Shown one piece after another: positions 6,364 to 14,308 of a DNA stretch of 64,000 bases. Origin of the DNA: Actinomyces sp. oral taxon 170 str. F0386. Lineage in GTDB: Bacteria > Actinomycetota > Actinomycetes > Actinomycetales > Actinomycetaceae. The first letter of the stretch is position 1. Every line of letters starts with the position of its first letter. The DNA is taken from contig NZ_GL882517.1 in the NCBI RefSeq assembly GCF_000195595.1, positions 25,523 through 89,522 on the forward strand. Reading direction: 5' to 3'. The notes below the pieces were generated by a model. It made no database searches and had not been told where the DNA came from. It saw only the letters and a list, made by a program, of their open reading frames with translations. The position numbers and the translations under genes are program-made.

Positions 6364-9204
6364 ATGCTTCGCCGCCTTTTCGTTCGATCACACCGGCCAG
6401 CGCTGACGTCAGCGCGTCGGTCATCATGTCGTTCGCGTCGACGTAGACGGGCTGGCGCCTCGATCTCCGCTCTGGCCCTGGCCAGTACCGTGCTGGGTAC
6501 TGTCGCGCTTCCGGTCCCCCAGGCGGAGGCTGTTCACGGCAATCCATCCGGAGGAGGAAAATTCACTCGGGTGATCGACTGGATCGACTGGACAGGAATG
6601 ACCAACACCCGGTGGGAGAACTCGAAAAGAATCCTTCCCGACGGAGCATCCGGCGTCACGTGGTCCACTCCTTCACAGATTTCTAGCGACCTATGGCGTA
6701 CCAGTCGATGCACAATCTCCGACGTACGAACCACGGCTGCAGGGCGCAACGATCCCAAGTTAACGACACACGCCGGCATACAGGTCGAGTACAAGCCAGG
6801 ATCCTGGTGGGGTGACGGTCTTGCCCGCCTCTACAACGATGGCAGGAACTACTCGGCCGGCGTTGCCAAGAATCCTAATGTCACCTCATCCAACCTGCCC
6901 CTCGGTATCGCCAATCTCCAGGACGCATCAACCCATCAATTCAAGATCGACTGCCAGGCATACGTCGTCACTTCCTCCACCCAGCCACGCAAGGCTGATC
7001 TGGAGAACTTTCCCAACAAGACCGAGGTTCCGATGGAGGGAATGGTGTTCGCGGACGCCGAAGCCTCCAACTGGAGTGCTCAGGGATCACAGGAATATAT
7101 TTCTGTAGCCCCAGAACCCAGCAATCCGGGTCAGAATGTTTCCTACTACCTGATGGAGAGCGCCCGAACCGCTGGATGCACCACGAATTCTTGGGTGGGA
7201 GTACTTGATATTTCAACGGCATCCGGAACAAGGCGGGGTCTCAAGCTGCGCCCGGATGCCGGTGAGTGCAGCTATCAAATCAGTAGGGGTTACGGCCCTT
7301 CTTCTGTGATGTTCATCAGCAACAGCAAGAGTGGCTACGTTGAGATTCACGGCGGCGGTAACAGCGCGGTCGCCCTCGGCGTCGTGTCCTACATCGATCT
7401 GGGAGACGCACCGGCAACGTATGGCGCCGCTGGTAGCGTGTTCCAGCCCTTATGGAGCGGCGGACTACTATCCGGCCGCGGTCAGAGCAACATTCCGCCT
7501 CAAACAGGTCCGGACCAGGCTGAACCAGGAATTTGGTACAACCTCAGCCAGGCCGCGGACCAGAACCGTATGGCCACCGCCAAGTCCGCGCTCGTCCGTC
7601 TAGGAGCTCTGACGGACACCGACGAGGGCATCGCTCAGACGACCGACGCCTCGGGTGACGACGTCACCGACACCGATGACGAGGACGCTCTGCCCGACGA
7701 CTGGGACCGAGTCATCTGGACCGACATCGGTCAGAAGTGGAGCCAGCAGATCAGCTGCTCGGGCACCGACACCAAGGTCGCCGGCTGGGTCGACTGGAAT
7801 CGGGACGGCTCCTTCTCCTCCGATGAGCGCTCCGAGGTGACCTCCTGCTCCAGAGCCGGCAAGGCCAATCTGACCTGGACCGTCCCCCAGGGCGCCAAGC
7901 GAAGCACTCTCAACGGCGATGGCGCAGCCACGTTTATGCGTCTGCGCATCACCGGCCCACTGGCCAACGGTCAGGCGGCCGAGGACCCTCAGCCCACCGG
8001 CATTGCGCTCAACGGAGAGGTCGAGGACCACCAGGTTCAGGTCCAGCTCCCCAATCTCACCATGGTCAAGGAGGTCGACAACACGGCGGCCGGGTCTCTG
8101 GGCCTGTCCGCCAACGACTGGACACTCACCGCCTCCCCCAAGAGCGGCACTGCGGTCTCCGGAGCCGGTGGCTTCAGCGCGTCCTACCTGCCCCAGGGCA
8201 AGACGGTCCTGTCCGAGTCCTCCTCATCGGCCAAGTCCGCCGGGTACAAGGCCACCATCACCTGCGCACCGCACCCGAACTCGGATCTCAGGAATCCGGC
8301 GTCGACTCTCGACGCCGCCTCGAAGACCCTGGATCTCGCCACCGGCGAATGGATGACGTGCACGGTCCTCAACACCGCCCTGCCCGGCCAAGTCATCTGG
8401 AGCAAGGTCGACGACGCCGGCAATGCCCTGGCAGGGACGGTCTTCACCTTGGCCTCGAGCTCCGTGAACAACGGCCAGGTGGAGGTGGCCGACTGCGCCA
8501 CTGGCAGCGGCGAGGCCGCTTGTCCCAACGGTTCCGTCGATCAGGATCCCCGAGCCGGGTACTTCAAGGTCGTTGGGCTGACCTGGGGCGAGTACTCCCT
8601 CACCGAGACCCAGGCACCAACCGGATACCAGATCTCCGGTGAGACACTGACCAAGACCCTGGACGGATCGGCGCCCGCCGCCGGCGATGACGACGCCACT
8701 CCCACCCTCGACCTTGGCCAGCTCACCAACAGCCGGATCAAGGGGTCGGCCACCTGGACCAAGACCGATGAGCGGGGCAACGCCATCAAGGGAGCCCAGT
8801 GGTCGCTGACACCCCTCGACCCCAGCGGCGAGCCCCTGCCGGATCTGGCCCGCACCATCACCGACTGCACAGACAGCTGCACCCAGGGCGGCCTGGACAC
8901 CGATGCGAACCCCGGTGCCTTCAAGCTGACGGACCTGGGTTACGGCTCCTACCGGCTCATTGAGACCAGGGCGCCGGCCGGCTACATCCTCGACGCCACA
9001 CCCCACACCATCACCATCTCCACTCAGGACCAGGTGGTGGCGCTGGGCAACATCTCCAACCGCAAGTCGGTGGTTCCCGCCATCCCCCTCACCGGAGGAA
9101 GCGCCGCCACCACCTACCTCATCGCCGGAGGGGTCCTGCTGGGAATCACGGCGCTGGCCGTACTCGTCCAGGCCCGGCACCGCCGTCGCGCCCGGGACTC
9201 GTGA
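6364..9204 (+). CDS. Sortase-anchored surface protein with SpaA-like domains (IPLTG signal)
   Basis: A 946-residue secreted wall protein, probably an adhesin or fibril protein. It has an Arg-rich N-terminus and signal peptide ending near PQAEA (about 57). A large N-terminal region shows no fold I recognise. It is followed by an acidic stretch (DDVTDTDDEDALPDD) and a CshA/GEVED-type domain ending GEVEDHQV. Two SpaA/prealbumin-like domains with E-T-x-APxGY motifs (near 760 and 885) come next, and then the sorting signal: IPLTG at 907-911, a hydrophobic helix and RHRRRARDS. The 5' half uses clearly more AT-rich codons than the 3' half, suggesting a mosaic origin. The start has only a weak GAGG about 9 bases upstream. 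A strong terminator follows. Confidence 0.88.
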   Translation: MLRRLFVRSHRPALTSARRSSCRSRRRRRAGASISALALASTVLGTVALPVPQAEAVHGNPSGGGKFTRVIDWIDWTGMTNTRWENSKRILPDGASGVTWSTPSQISSDLWRTSRCTISDVRTTAAGRNDPKLTTHAGIQVEYKPGSWWGDGLARLYNDGRNYSAGVAKNPNVTSSNLPLGIANLQDASTHQFKIDCQAYVVTSSTQPRKADLENFPNKTEVPMEGMVFADAEASNWSAQGSQEYISVAPEPSNPGQNVSYYLMESARTAGCTTNSWVGVLDISTASGTRRGLKLRPDAGECSYQISRGYGPSSVMFISNSKSGYVEIHGGGNSAVALGVVSYIDLGDAPATYGAAGSVFQPLWSGGLLSGRGQSNIPPQTGPDQAEPGIWYNLSQAADQNRMATAKSALVRLGALTDTDEGIAQTTDASGDDVTDTDDEDALPDDWDRVIWTDIGQKWSQQISCSGTDTKVAGWVDWNRDGSFSSDERSEVTSCSRAGKANLTWTVPQGAKRSTLNGDGAATFMRLRITGPLANGQAAEDPQPTGIALNGEVEDHQVQVQLPNLTMVKEVDNTAAGSLGLSANDWTLTASPKSGTAVSGAGGFSASYLPQGKTVLSESSSSAKSAGYKATITCAPHPNSDLRNPASTLDAASKTLDLATGEWMTCTVLNTALPGQVIWSKVDDAGNALAGTVFTLASSSVNNGQVEVADCATGSGEAACPNGSVDQDPRAGYFKVVGLTWGEYSLTETQAPTGYQISGETLTKTLDGSAPAAGDDDATPTLDLGQLTNSRIKGSATWTKTDERGNAIKGAQWSLTPLDPSGEPLPDLARTITDCTDSCTQGGLDTDANPGAFKLTDLGYGSYRLIETRAPAGYILDATPHTITISTQDQVVALGNISNRKSVVPAIPLTGGSAATTYLIAGGVLLGITALAVLVQARHRRRARDS

Positions 9205-9230
9205 GCTGAACGGACTGCCGGGACGTACCC

Positions 9231-9265
9231 GATGGGCCGCAGGCACCCAGTGTCTGCGGCCCATC
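9231..9265 (+). terminator. Terminator of the surface-protein gene
   Basis: A perfect 12-bp inverted repeat (9231-9242 and 9254-9265) lies between the convergent surface-protein and AraC genes and may act in both directions. Confidence 0.7.
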
Positions 9266-9290
9266 TGCATGAATCCTTAAACCGGACTTC

Positions 9291-10139
9291 TCACAGGAGT
9301 GGCAGGAGGATGTCGGTAACCGCGTGGGCGGGCGGGGTGGTCGCCGGATCGGTGAGGTACTCCTCGACGATCGGATGGTCTCGCGGCTCCTCGCCCGAGC
9401 TCGGCAGCCACTGGCCGTAGAGCCACAGGTAGGCGGCATGCATCGAGGAGTAGGGGCCGACGTAATGCATGATCGCGTACCGTCCGGCCGGCACTGTCCT
9501 CTCGACGAGGTCGTGGGGGATCGTCGTGCCGGGATCGACGACGGTCCCAGCCGCTGAGCGCAGATCGGCTCGGGGAACGGCGTCAGGATCGTCCTCATAG
9601 ATGGCGACCATCGGGCTCCCGGCTCCCATACGGTCTCTGACTCGGCTGAATGCCCGGCCGATATCCATATACGCCCCACGATGCTCGGATACGGCGAGTC
9701 GGTGGCCGAACCGCGCCTCCACGCGCACCGGCCACTCCGGAGTCTCTCTCGCCGACGACGTCGAGCCAGAACCGCTGCTCATCACCGGCGAGCCGGGCGA
9801 TGCCGGGAACTCGCCGGTGCGGAATCGGCCTGGGGTCGTCCCGTAGGAGCGGAGGAAGGATCGGCTGAAGACCTCGGTGCCGGTGAATCCGGCTTCCCGG
9901 GCGATTCGTTCCACCGGCCACGAGGTCTCGGTGAGCATGGCTGCCGCCCGCTCCAGGCGGAGACGGCGCACGGTCTGAGCGGCCGTCTCCCCGCGCACCG
10001 CTCGGTAGATGCGGTGCCAGTGATACGCGGAGAAGCCCGAGACGTGCGCGAGGATCTCCAGGCTGAGGTCGTCGTCGAGATGGGCGTAGATGTAGTCGGT
10101 GACGGCGTCGAGGTGGCGCTGATACTGCTCGGCCCTCAT
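9291..10139 (-). CDS. AraC-family regulator with GyrI-like effector domain
   Basis: A transcription regulator of 282 residues. Residues 1-105 contain the two helix-turn-helix motifs of the AraC family, including FSAYHWHRIYRAVRGE and GFTGTEVFSRSF. Residues about 125-282 form a GyrI-like (SOUL/BmrR-type) small-molecule-binding domain with EHRGAY and VPAGRYAI. This pairing is typical of Rob/BmrR-like multidrug-responsive activators. Its ATG overlaps the stop of the upstream GyrI-like gene as ATGA, so the two are co-translated. Its ligand and targets are unknown; the downstream gene pair itself is a likely target. Confidence 0.88.
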   Translation of the reverse strand: MRAEQYQRHLDAVTDYIYAHLDDDLSLEILAHVSGFSAYHWHRIYRAVRGETAAQTVRRLRLERAAAMLTETSWPVERIAREAGFTGTEVFSRSFLRSYGTTPGRFRTGEFPASPGSPVMSSGSGSTSSARETPEWPVRVEARFGHRLAVSEHRGAYMDIGRAFSRVRDRMGAGSPMVAIYEDDPDAVPRADLRSAAGTVVDPGTTIPHDLVERTVPAGRYAIMHYVGPYSSMHAAYLWLYGQWLPSSGEEPRDHPIVEEYLTDPATTPPAHAVTDILLPLL

Positions 10140-10585
10140 GCGTCCGACAGGACACCGATGGACAGGTGGGTCGAGCCGTCCGGCCCGTAGTACTCGTAGT
10201 CGGCGCGGTAGTCACGGGCCAGATCGGCACGTTCCCAGACGCCCACCCACGCCTGGTAGACACTCTCGGGACGGGCGTCGGCCACCGTGACGATCTCGCG
10301 AGTAGAGGCCGGGACCGTCACAGTCACCTGGCCCGGAGGAACCGGACCCCCGACCTCAGTGCGCCTGCCGATGACGAGGGTGTAGACGCCGTCGACATCG
10401 TCGCCGGGAGTCTCGTAGTCGGTGTAGACAGCGTAGATACCAGAGCCGGCACCCTGTTCCCCGGATTCGAGGATTCCGGCGTCGGCGGCGGCCCGCCAGT
10501 GAGGAGGAATGGTTCGGGCCGCCTCACGGTTCGATGTCCGAAGAGGCAGTCCGACGACGTCGAAGGAGTTGATCGTTTCTCTCAT
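10136..10585 (-). CDS. Stand-alone GyrI-like effector-binding protein
   Basis: This 149-residue protein consists of one GyrI-like domain. It begins with INSFDVVGLPLRTSN, has GIYAVYTDYE in the middle and ends with the YQAWVGVWER region common in this family. Such single-domain proteins bind small hydrophobic or cationic molecules and may sequester or hydrolyse them. It overlaps the AraC/GyrI regulator gene by four bases (ATGA), forming a two-gene operon in which both products carry the same kind of ligand domain. The start is uncertain (ATG at 10585 or 10594); neither has a good ribosome binding site. Confidence 0.8.
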   Translation of the reverse strand: MRETINSFDVVGLPLRTSNREAARTIPPHWRAAADAGILESGEQGAGSGIYAVYTDYETPGDDVDGVYTLVIGRRTEVGGPVPPGQVTVTVPASTREIVTVADARPESVYQAWVGVWERADLARDYRADYEYYGPDGSTHLSIGVLSDA

Positions 10586-10648
10586 GCGCACCATGATGCT
10601 CGCATGGCTCCCGGAGGTCACCGACGATTCTTGCGGACCTGGGGGCCG

Positions 10649-11617
10649 TCAGTCCTGAACGTGGGCCAGGATGATCTTGCCGGTGGTGGAGCCTGAGCGG
10701 ACGGCGGCGACGGCCTGCGCAGCATCCTGGATCGGGACCTGGTCGGTGACGTGGACGCTGAGCTCTCCGGCCGCCACGAGCTCCACCGCACGCCTCAGGT
10801 GGCGTCCGACGAGCGCAGGGTCTACCCGGCTGAACGCCCCGAGGTTGAAGCCGATGACACCAATGCCTCGCAGCCACAGTGACGTGGTGCTCACCCGCTG
10901 ATCCTCCTCCTGGGAGGCATCACCCAGGACCAGAAGCCGGCCACCTGTGCGCAACAGGTCGAGGCTGCGCAGCCTGGACGGACCGGCAACAGGATCAGCG
11001 ATGACGTCGAACTGGGCGGGTTCGACGTCAGCGAGGTCCTCGGTGAGCCAGGCCTCGTCATAGCCCAGGTCCAGGATCTCCTGACGCTTGGCCTCGCTGC
11101 GGGTGACACCGACGACGCGACTCGCTCCGAGCAGCCGGGCCACCTGACCCATCTGCGAGCCAAGACCACCGGCGGCGGCATGGACCAGCACGCTCTCACC
11201 GCGGCGCAGGTGGGCGATCTCCTCCAGAGCGACGAGCGCCGTCGTCGAGTTGGCCGGAACGGCAGCGGCCAGGACCGGGTCGAGTCCGGCGGGCAGCGGC
11301 GTGACGAGCTCGGCCTGTGCCACGGCCACCTGACCGTAGCCTCCACCACCGGTGATGGTCAGGGCGACGACGGTGTCCCCGACCCGGTATCCACCCACTC
11401 CTTCACCGAGGGCGCGGACACGACCGGTCACCTCCAGTCCAGGAGTCCAGGGCAGGTCAAGAGGGACGAAGCCTTCGGCGAAGAGCGCCTCGACATAGCC
11501 GACGCCGGCATAGTCCACATCCACGGCGATCTGGCCCGGCCCGGGCTCGGGGGCGGGGGCATCCTGGTAGCGCAGCCCGGCGGGGCCGTCGAAGCTGACG
11601 ATCTGCATGGCCTTCAT
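10649..11617 (-). CDS. Zinc-independent quinone oxidoreductase / medium-chain dehydrogenase
   Basis: An NADPH-dependent reductase of the MDR superfamily (322 residues) resembling quinone oxidoreductase. A GroES-like domain comes first, with PGLEVTGRVRALG. The Rossmann domain contains VHAAAGGLGSQMGQVARLLGA, the usual AAxGGxG nucleotide motif. The cysteines of the structural zinc site are absent, as in the QOR subgroup. The ATG at 11617 is chosen because AAAGG lies 8 bases upstream; a GTG at 11626 is too close to that site. An imperfect palindrome upstream suggests a local repressor, perhaps the adjacent MarR protein. The physiological substrate cannot be told. Confidence 0.87.
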   Translation of the reverse strand: MKAMQIVSFDGPAGLRYQDAPAPEPGPGQIAVDVDYAGVGYVEALFAEGFVPLDLPWTPGLEVTGRVRALGEGVGGYRVGDTVVALTITGGGGYGQVAVAQAELVTPLPAGLDPVLAAAVPANSTTALVALEEIAHLRRGESVLVHAAAGGLGSQMGQVARLLGASRVVGVTRSEAKRQEILDLGYDEAWLTEDLADVEPAQFDVIADPVAGPSRLRSLDLLRTGGRLLVLGDASQEEDQRVSTTSLWLRGIGVIGFNLGAFSRVDPALVGRHLRRAVELVAAGELSVHVTDQVPIQDAAQAVAAVRSGSTTGKIILAHVQD

Positions 11618-11650
11618 GTGAGACACCTTTCTGTATCAGTAATTAACACC

Positions 11651-11668
11651 GTATCAGGTAACTGACAC
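11651..11668 (-). promoter_or_regulatory. Candidate operator of the quinone-oxidoreductase gene
   Basis: GTATCAGGTAACTGACAC forms an inverted repeat with 7-base arms (one mismatch) and a 4-base centre, about 35 bases upstream of the start. TATCAG occurs again near 11634, so the region holds two related words. Binding by the neighbouring MarR protein is inference. Confidence 0.35.
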
Positions 11669-11841
11669 TTCGTGCGAGGCAACGTCCCTCACGATCCGTG
11701 GAAGCAGTCCTGACCTCGCGACCGCACCTTCGGGCTCGTGTTCGAGGGGTAGGAGGTGGGAACCCGCGCCGTCAGGCACGTCCGCACAAGCGCTTCACTG
11801 TCACCACAGGTCCTGGGACGGGGCCGACTACCACCCGGCCG

Positions 11842-12342
11842 CTACTCGGCGTTGAGACTGCCCCGCAGGAGAGCAGTGACCCTCTCAAGCATCTCGGTGA
11901 GCTGCTCGCGCTCCTTCGCGGAGAAGGCCTCCGCCATGCACTGCTCAATGCGACGCGCGGCCTCATCGGCACACAGAACCAGGACCTCGCCTTCGGGGGT
12001 CAGTGAGGCGATGAGGACCTTGGCGTGGTCGGAGGAGGGGTGCCGGGTGACGAGCCGCTTCTGCTCCAGCTTGGCGATAACGGTCGCCATCGTCTGCGGA
12101 GTGACCGCAGCAGCCCTGGCCAGCTGGGCCGACGACTGCTCGGGCACGTAGTACAGGGAGAGCATGGTGGCGTACTGGGCCACTGTGACACCGAAGCTCC
12201 GCAGGGCCTCGGTCTTGGCAGCCATCATGGCCTGCTCCGCTGCCTTGATATGCAGGCCCAGCCGCACCCCGGTGTCCTCGGCGAACTCACGACGCCCCCG
12301 CCTCGGGGGCGGAATGTCTACAATGCGGCTCACAGTGGCCAT
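11842..12342 (-). CDS. MarR-family transcription regulator
   Basis: A winged-helix repressor of 166 residues. Helices around VTVAQYATMLSLYYVPEQSSAQLARAA and the recognition stretch VTPQTMATVIAKLEQKRLVTR are followed by the wing with HPSSDHAKVLIASLTPEGE; the last helices would form the dimer interface. It begins two bases after the stop of the XRE gene, so it may be the last gene of that operon, although its ATG has no clear ribosome binding site. Target genes are unknown; the quinone-oxidoreductase gene downstream on the same strand is a candidate. Confidence 0.87.
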   Translation of the reverse strand: MATVSRIVDIPPPRRGRREFAEDTGVRLGLHIKAAEQAMMAAKTEALRSFGVTVAQYATMLSLYYVPEQSSAQLARAAAVTPQTMATVIAKLEQKRLVTRHPSSDHAKVLIASLTPEGEVLVLCADEAARRIEQCMAEAFSAKEREQLTEMLERVTALLRGSLNAE

Positions 12343-12343
12343 C

Positions 12344-12547
12344 CTAGGACGCGTCGTCGTCGGGGAAGAAGATCTCCTCGATGGTCAGGCCGAAGACGCG
12401 CGCGATGGTGAAAGCCAGAGGCAGGGAGGGGTCGTAGCGGCCGGCCTCCAGGGCGTTGACCGTCTGGCGGGAGACCCCCAGCTCCTCGGCGAGCCTGGCC
12501 TGGGTCCAGCTGCGCTGGGCGCGCAGCACCTTGAGATCGTTCCTCAC
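12344..12547 (-). CDS. Small XRE-family (Cro/C1-type) regulator
   Basis: A 67-residue one-domain DNA-binding protein. RSWTQARLAEELGVSRQTV is the helix-turn-helix, followed by the family ending IEEIFFPDD. It starts with GTG overlapping the TGA of the upstream membrane-protein gene (GTGA), so it is translationally coupled. Pairs of a small multipass membrane protein and a YozG-like XRE regulator are common in Gram-positive bacteria. The likely role is autoregulation of the operon through the palindromic promoter at 13086-13123, which is inference. Confidence 0.85.
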   Translation of the reverse strand: MRNDLKVLRAQRSWTQARLAEELGVSRQTVNALEAGRYDPSLPLAFTIARVFGLTIEEIFFPDDDAS

Positions 12548-12933
12548 CGGTACCGCCAGGCGGAGCGAATCATCCCGATCGTGTAGAACACGATCCAGAC
12601 ACCCGATATCCAGTGCCAGTTGAGCATGGGCGCCCCGACGTGCTGCAGGAATCCGTAAGCGATGGAGACGAAGATAGTTCCGGCAGATGCCAGGATGAGT
12701 CCCTCGAAGAGCTTGCGCACCTGCATCTCGTCCGCCTCTCGAGCAAACCTCATCAGCGCCCATACGCAGATACTCACCCCAACCATGGGGAGTAAGGAGA
12801 CGGCAAAGCGCCACAGACTCTCCTGCAGAGAACGGCTCCAGAAGGCACTCACCACGATGGCGAGGGAGTACAGAGCCGCACCGATACCGAAACGAAGGAA
12901 GTAGGCTCTGTGGGCTTTGTAGTCTCTGTTCAT
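12544..12933 (-). CDS. Four-helix membrane protein paired with XRE regulator
   Basis: A 129-residue protein of unknown function with about four transmembrane segments (near 15-35, 42-62, 75-95 and 103-122) separated by short charged loops such as RFAREADEMQVRKL. The ATG at 12933 has GGAGGG 4-5 bases upstream; the frame is open to 13014 but nothing supports an earlier start. It is the first gene of an operon with the XRE regulator and possibly MarR. A leader of about 145 bases separates it from a near-consensus promoter. A role in sensing or envelope stress would be a guess. Confidence 0.8.
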   Translation of the reverse strand: MNRDYKAHRAYFLRFGIGAALYSLAIVVSAFWSRSLQESLWRFAVSLLPMVGVSICVWALMRFAREADEMQVRKLFEGLILASAGTIFVSIAYGFLQHVGAPMLNWHWISGVWIVFYTIGMIRSAWRYR

Positions 12934-12973
12934 GACACCCTCCACGCTCGCAGGAGCGGGAAAGAAGGGCGAC

Positions 12974-13351
12974 TCACGGAGATATTGCAGGGTCCAGAAG
13001 GGCGTCCAGCGCACACGAACAACACCAAGGAAACGGCTCTACCGAGACCCTTCTTGGTATTGACAGAACGTGAGACCATGCTCTCATTATAAAGTGACCT
13101 TGACATCTAGTCAAGGTCACTTTCCGTATGCGGTAGCCCTCGACCGAGGCGGCCGCCATGAGAACACCCATGGCACCGATCCCCAGATTGACCTGCTCGC
13201 GAGAAAGACCGTTGCGCCGAACGTCCTCGGGCAGGAGGGGAATCCTATCCATCGCCGAATGCGTCCAGCCGGGCATCGTTGCCAGCTCCTCGAGGTCGTG
13301 GACCAGCCATGAGAGGAACAGGCCCCCGGTCGCCAGCGAGACGGAGTCCAT
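12974..13351 (-). pseudogene. 5' fragment of an HXXEE-domain membrane protein gene
   Basis: The ATG at 13351 (GAGGTGAT upstream) opens a typical HXXEE protein. His18, Glu21 and Glu22 in WLVHDLEELATMPGW give the family its name, and a second membrane segment follows near residues 56-70. HXXEE proteins are usually 150-200 residues or more with several further helices. Here similarity stops near residue 75, exactly where the 33-bp palindrome (13091-13123) begins. The remaining frame to 12974 is unlike a protein and lies under the promoter and leader of the membrane/XRE operon. I read it as a truncated gene joined to foreign promoter sequence. Expression of a short product cannot be excluded. Confidence 0.6.
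13086..13123 (-). promoter_or_regulatory. Near-consensus promoter embedded in a 33-bp palindrome
   Basis: On the minus strand TTGACT (13109-13114) and TATAAT (13086-13091) are spaced by exactly 17 bases. A perfect inverted repeat with 14-bp arms (13091-13104 and 13110-13123) and a 5-base centre covers the space between them. This is what a tight repressor-operator would look like; the XRE protein of the operon is the obvious candidate. Confidence 0.72.
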
Positions 13352-13383
13352 ATGATCACCTCAGATGTCGACGCCTTACACCG

Positions 13384-13423
13384 AAAATCCGCTGAAGCAA
13401 TGTGATATGCCTCAGCGGATTTT
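13384..13423 (-). terminator. Terminator after tRNA-Ala
   Basis: A 12-bp inverted repeat (13384-13395 and 13412-13423) with A and T tracts at its ends lies directly beyond the 3' end of tRNA-Ala on the minus strand. Confidence 0.75.
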
Positions 13424-13428
13424 ATCGG

Positions 13429-13501
13429 TGGAGCCAACGGGACTCGAACCCGTAACCCCCTGCTTGCAAAGCAGGTGCGCTACCAATTGCGCCATGGCCC
13501 C
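13429..13501 (-). tRNA. tRNA-Ala (anticodon TGC)
   Basis: A 73-base cloverleaf. The acceptor stem GGGGCCA pairs with TGGCTCC, the anticodon loop CTTTGCAAG presents TGC, and the T-loop is GGTTCGAGTCC. The CCA end is not encoded. With tRNA-Ile it forms the pair usually found beside gyrA in actinobacteria. Confidence 0.95.
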
Positions 13502-13534
13502 TTCTCGGAAGAGATCGTCTCATCGCGTCGGTTC

Positions 13535-13669
13535 CTAATCGACGGGATCAGTGACCTCAGCCCATGCGGTTCGCTCCATGCGAGCCGCCTCGAACCTGAG
13601 CCACGCGGCATAGCCGGCTGCGGCCAGGAACGAAAAGACCGCGGCTGATACGACTGCACGGTTCCTCAT
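13535..13669 (-). CDS. DLW-39 family small protein
   Basis: A 44-residue protein with an N-terminal hydrophobic segment (about 5-24) and the C-terminal pattern TAWAEVTD, which corresponds to the DLWTEATD-type motif of the DLW-39 family. Members of this family are tiny single-pass proteins found next to the tRNA-Ile/tRNA-Ala pair in many actinobacteria; their function is unknown. GAGGAGG lies 4 bases before the ATG, strong support for translation. It is sandwiched between the two tRNA genes on the same strand. Confidence 0.85.
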   Translation of the reverse strand: MRNRAVVSAAVFSFLAAAGYAAWLRFEAARMERTAWAEVTDPVD

Positions 13670-13699
13670 GAAACCTCCTCATCGTCTCACCGCGGACGG

Positions 13700-13773
13700 T
13701 GGGCCTAGCTGGACTCGAACCAGCGACCTCATCCTTATCAGGGATGCGCTCTAACCAACTGAGCTATAGGCCC
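13700..13773 (-). tRNA. tRNA-Ile (anticodon GAT)
   Basis: A 74-base cloverleaf with acceptor stem GGGCCTA, anticodon loop CTGATAAG presenting GAT and T-loop GGTTCGAGTCC; CCA is not encoded. It lies about 50 bases downstream of the DUF3566 gene, as in mycobacteria. Confidence 0.95.
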
Positions 13774-13822
13774 TTGCGACCGGAGAAGATTAACCTACCC
13801 GGCCACGGGAGACCAAATCCGA

Positions 13823-14308
13823 TTACTCGTCCGCCAGCGTGAGATGGATCCCACCAACGAGGGTGGCGGTGATGTTGTAGAGAAAAGCGCCCAGGGTGGT
13901 CAGTGCCGTCACAAGCACCATGTCCACCACGGCGATGATTGTGGAGACGGCCAGGGCTCGCGGCAGCTCCAGGTAAGCGACGATCGCAGAGAAGGTGTTG
14001 GAGCGCTCGCCGGCCACCGTCTTGACGAGCTCCTCGATGGTGGAGAAGACGTGCATGGCGTCCAGCATGAACCACACGACCGCGGTGGCGACGATGAGCA
14101 TGATGCCGCCGGCGAAGCTGAGCAGGAAGCTCGCCTTCATCACCGACCACGGGTCCACCCGGGTCAGCGCCAGGCGCACGCGGCGCGGTCCGGCGATGGT
14201 CTTCTTGCTCTTCTTGCTCTTGCCGCCCGACGCATCCGCACCGCCCACAATGGATGCGGCACCTGCGGACTGCCCGCCGTCAGGGGACATGGAAACCGGC
14301 TGGCTCAT
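13823..14308 (-). CDS. DUF3566 membrane protein
   Basis: A 161-residue protein whose gene lies immediately downstream of gyrA, the conserved place of the DUF3566 family (Rv0007-like). A Gly/Ser/Lys-rich cytoplasmic N-terminus (1-42) leads to [23 protein letters not shown], the family hallmark, and then two transmembrane helices (about 60-82 and 118-145). Its ATG overlaps the gyrA stop (ATGA), so it is co-expressed with gyrA. The function is unknown; links to envelope or division proteins have been suggested from its location only. Confidence 0.9.
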   Translation of the reverse strand: MSQPVSMSPDGGQSAGAASIVGGADASGGKSKKSKKTIAGPRRVRLALTRVDPWSVMKASFLLSFAGGIMLIVATAVVWFMLDAMHVFSTIEELVKTVAGERSNTFSAIVAYLELPRALAVSTIIAVVDMVLVTALTTLGAFLYNITATLVGGIHLTLADE

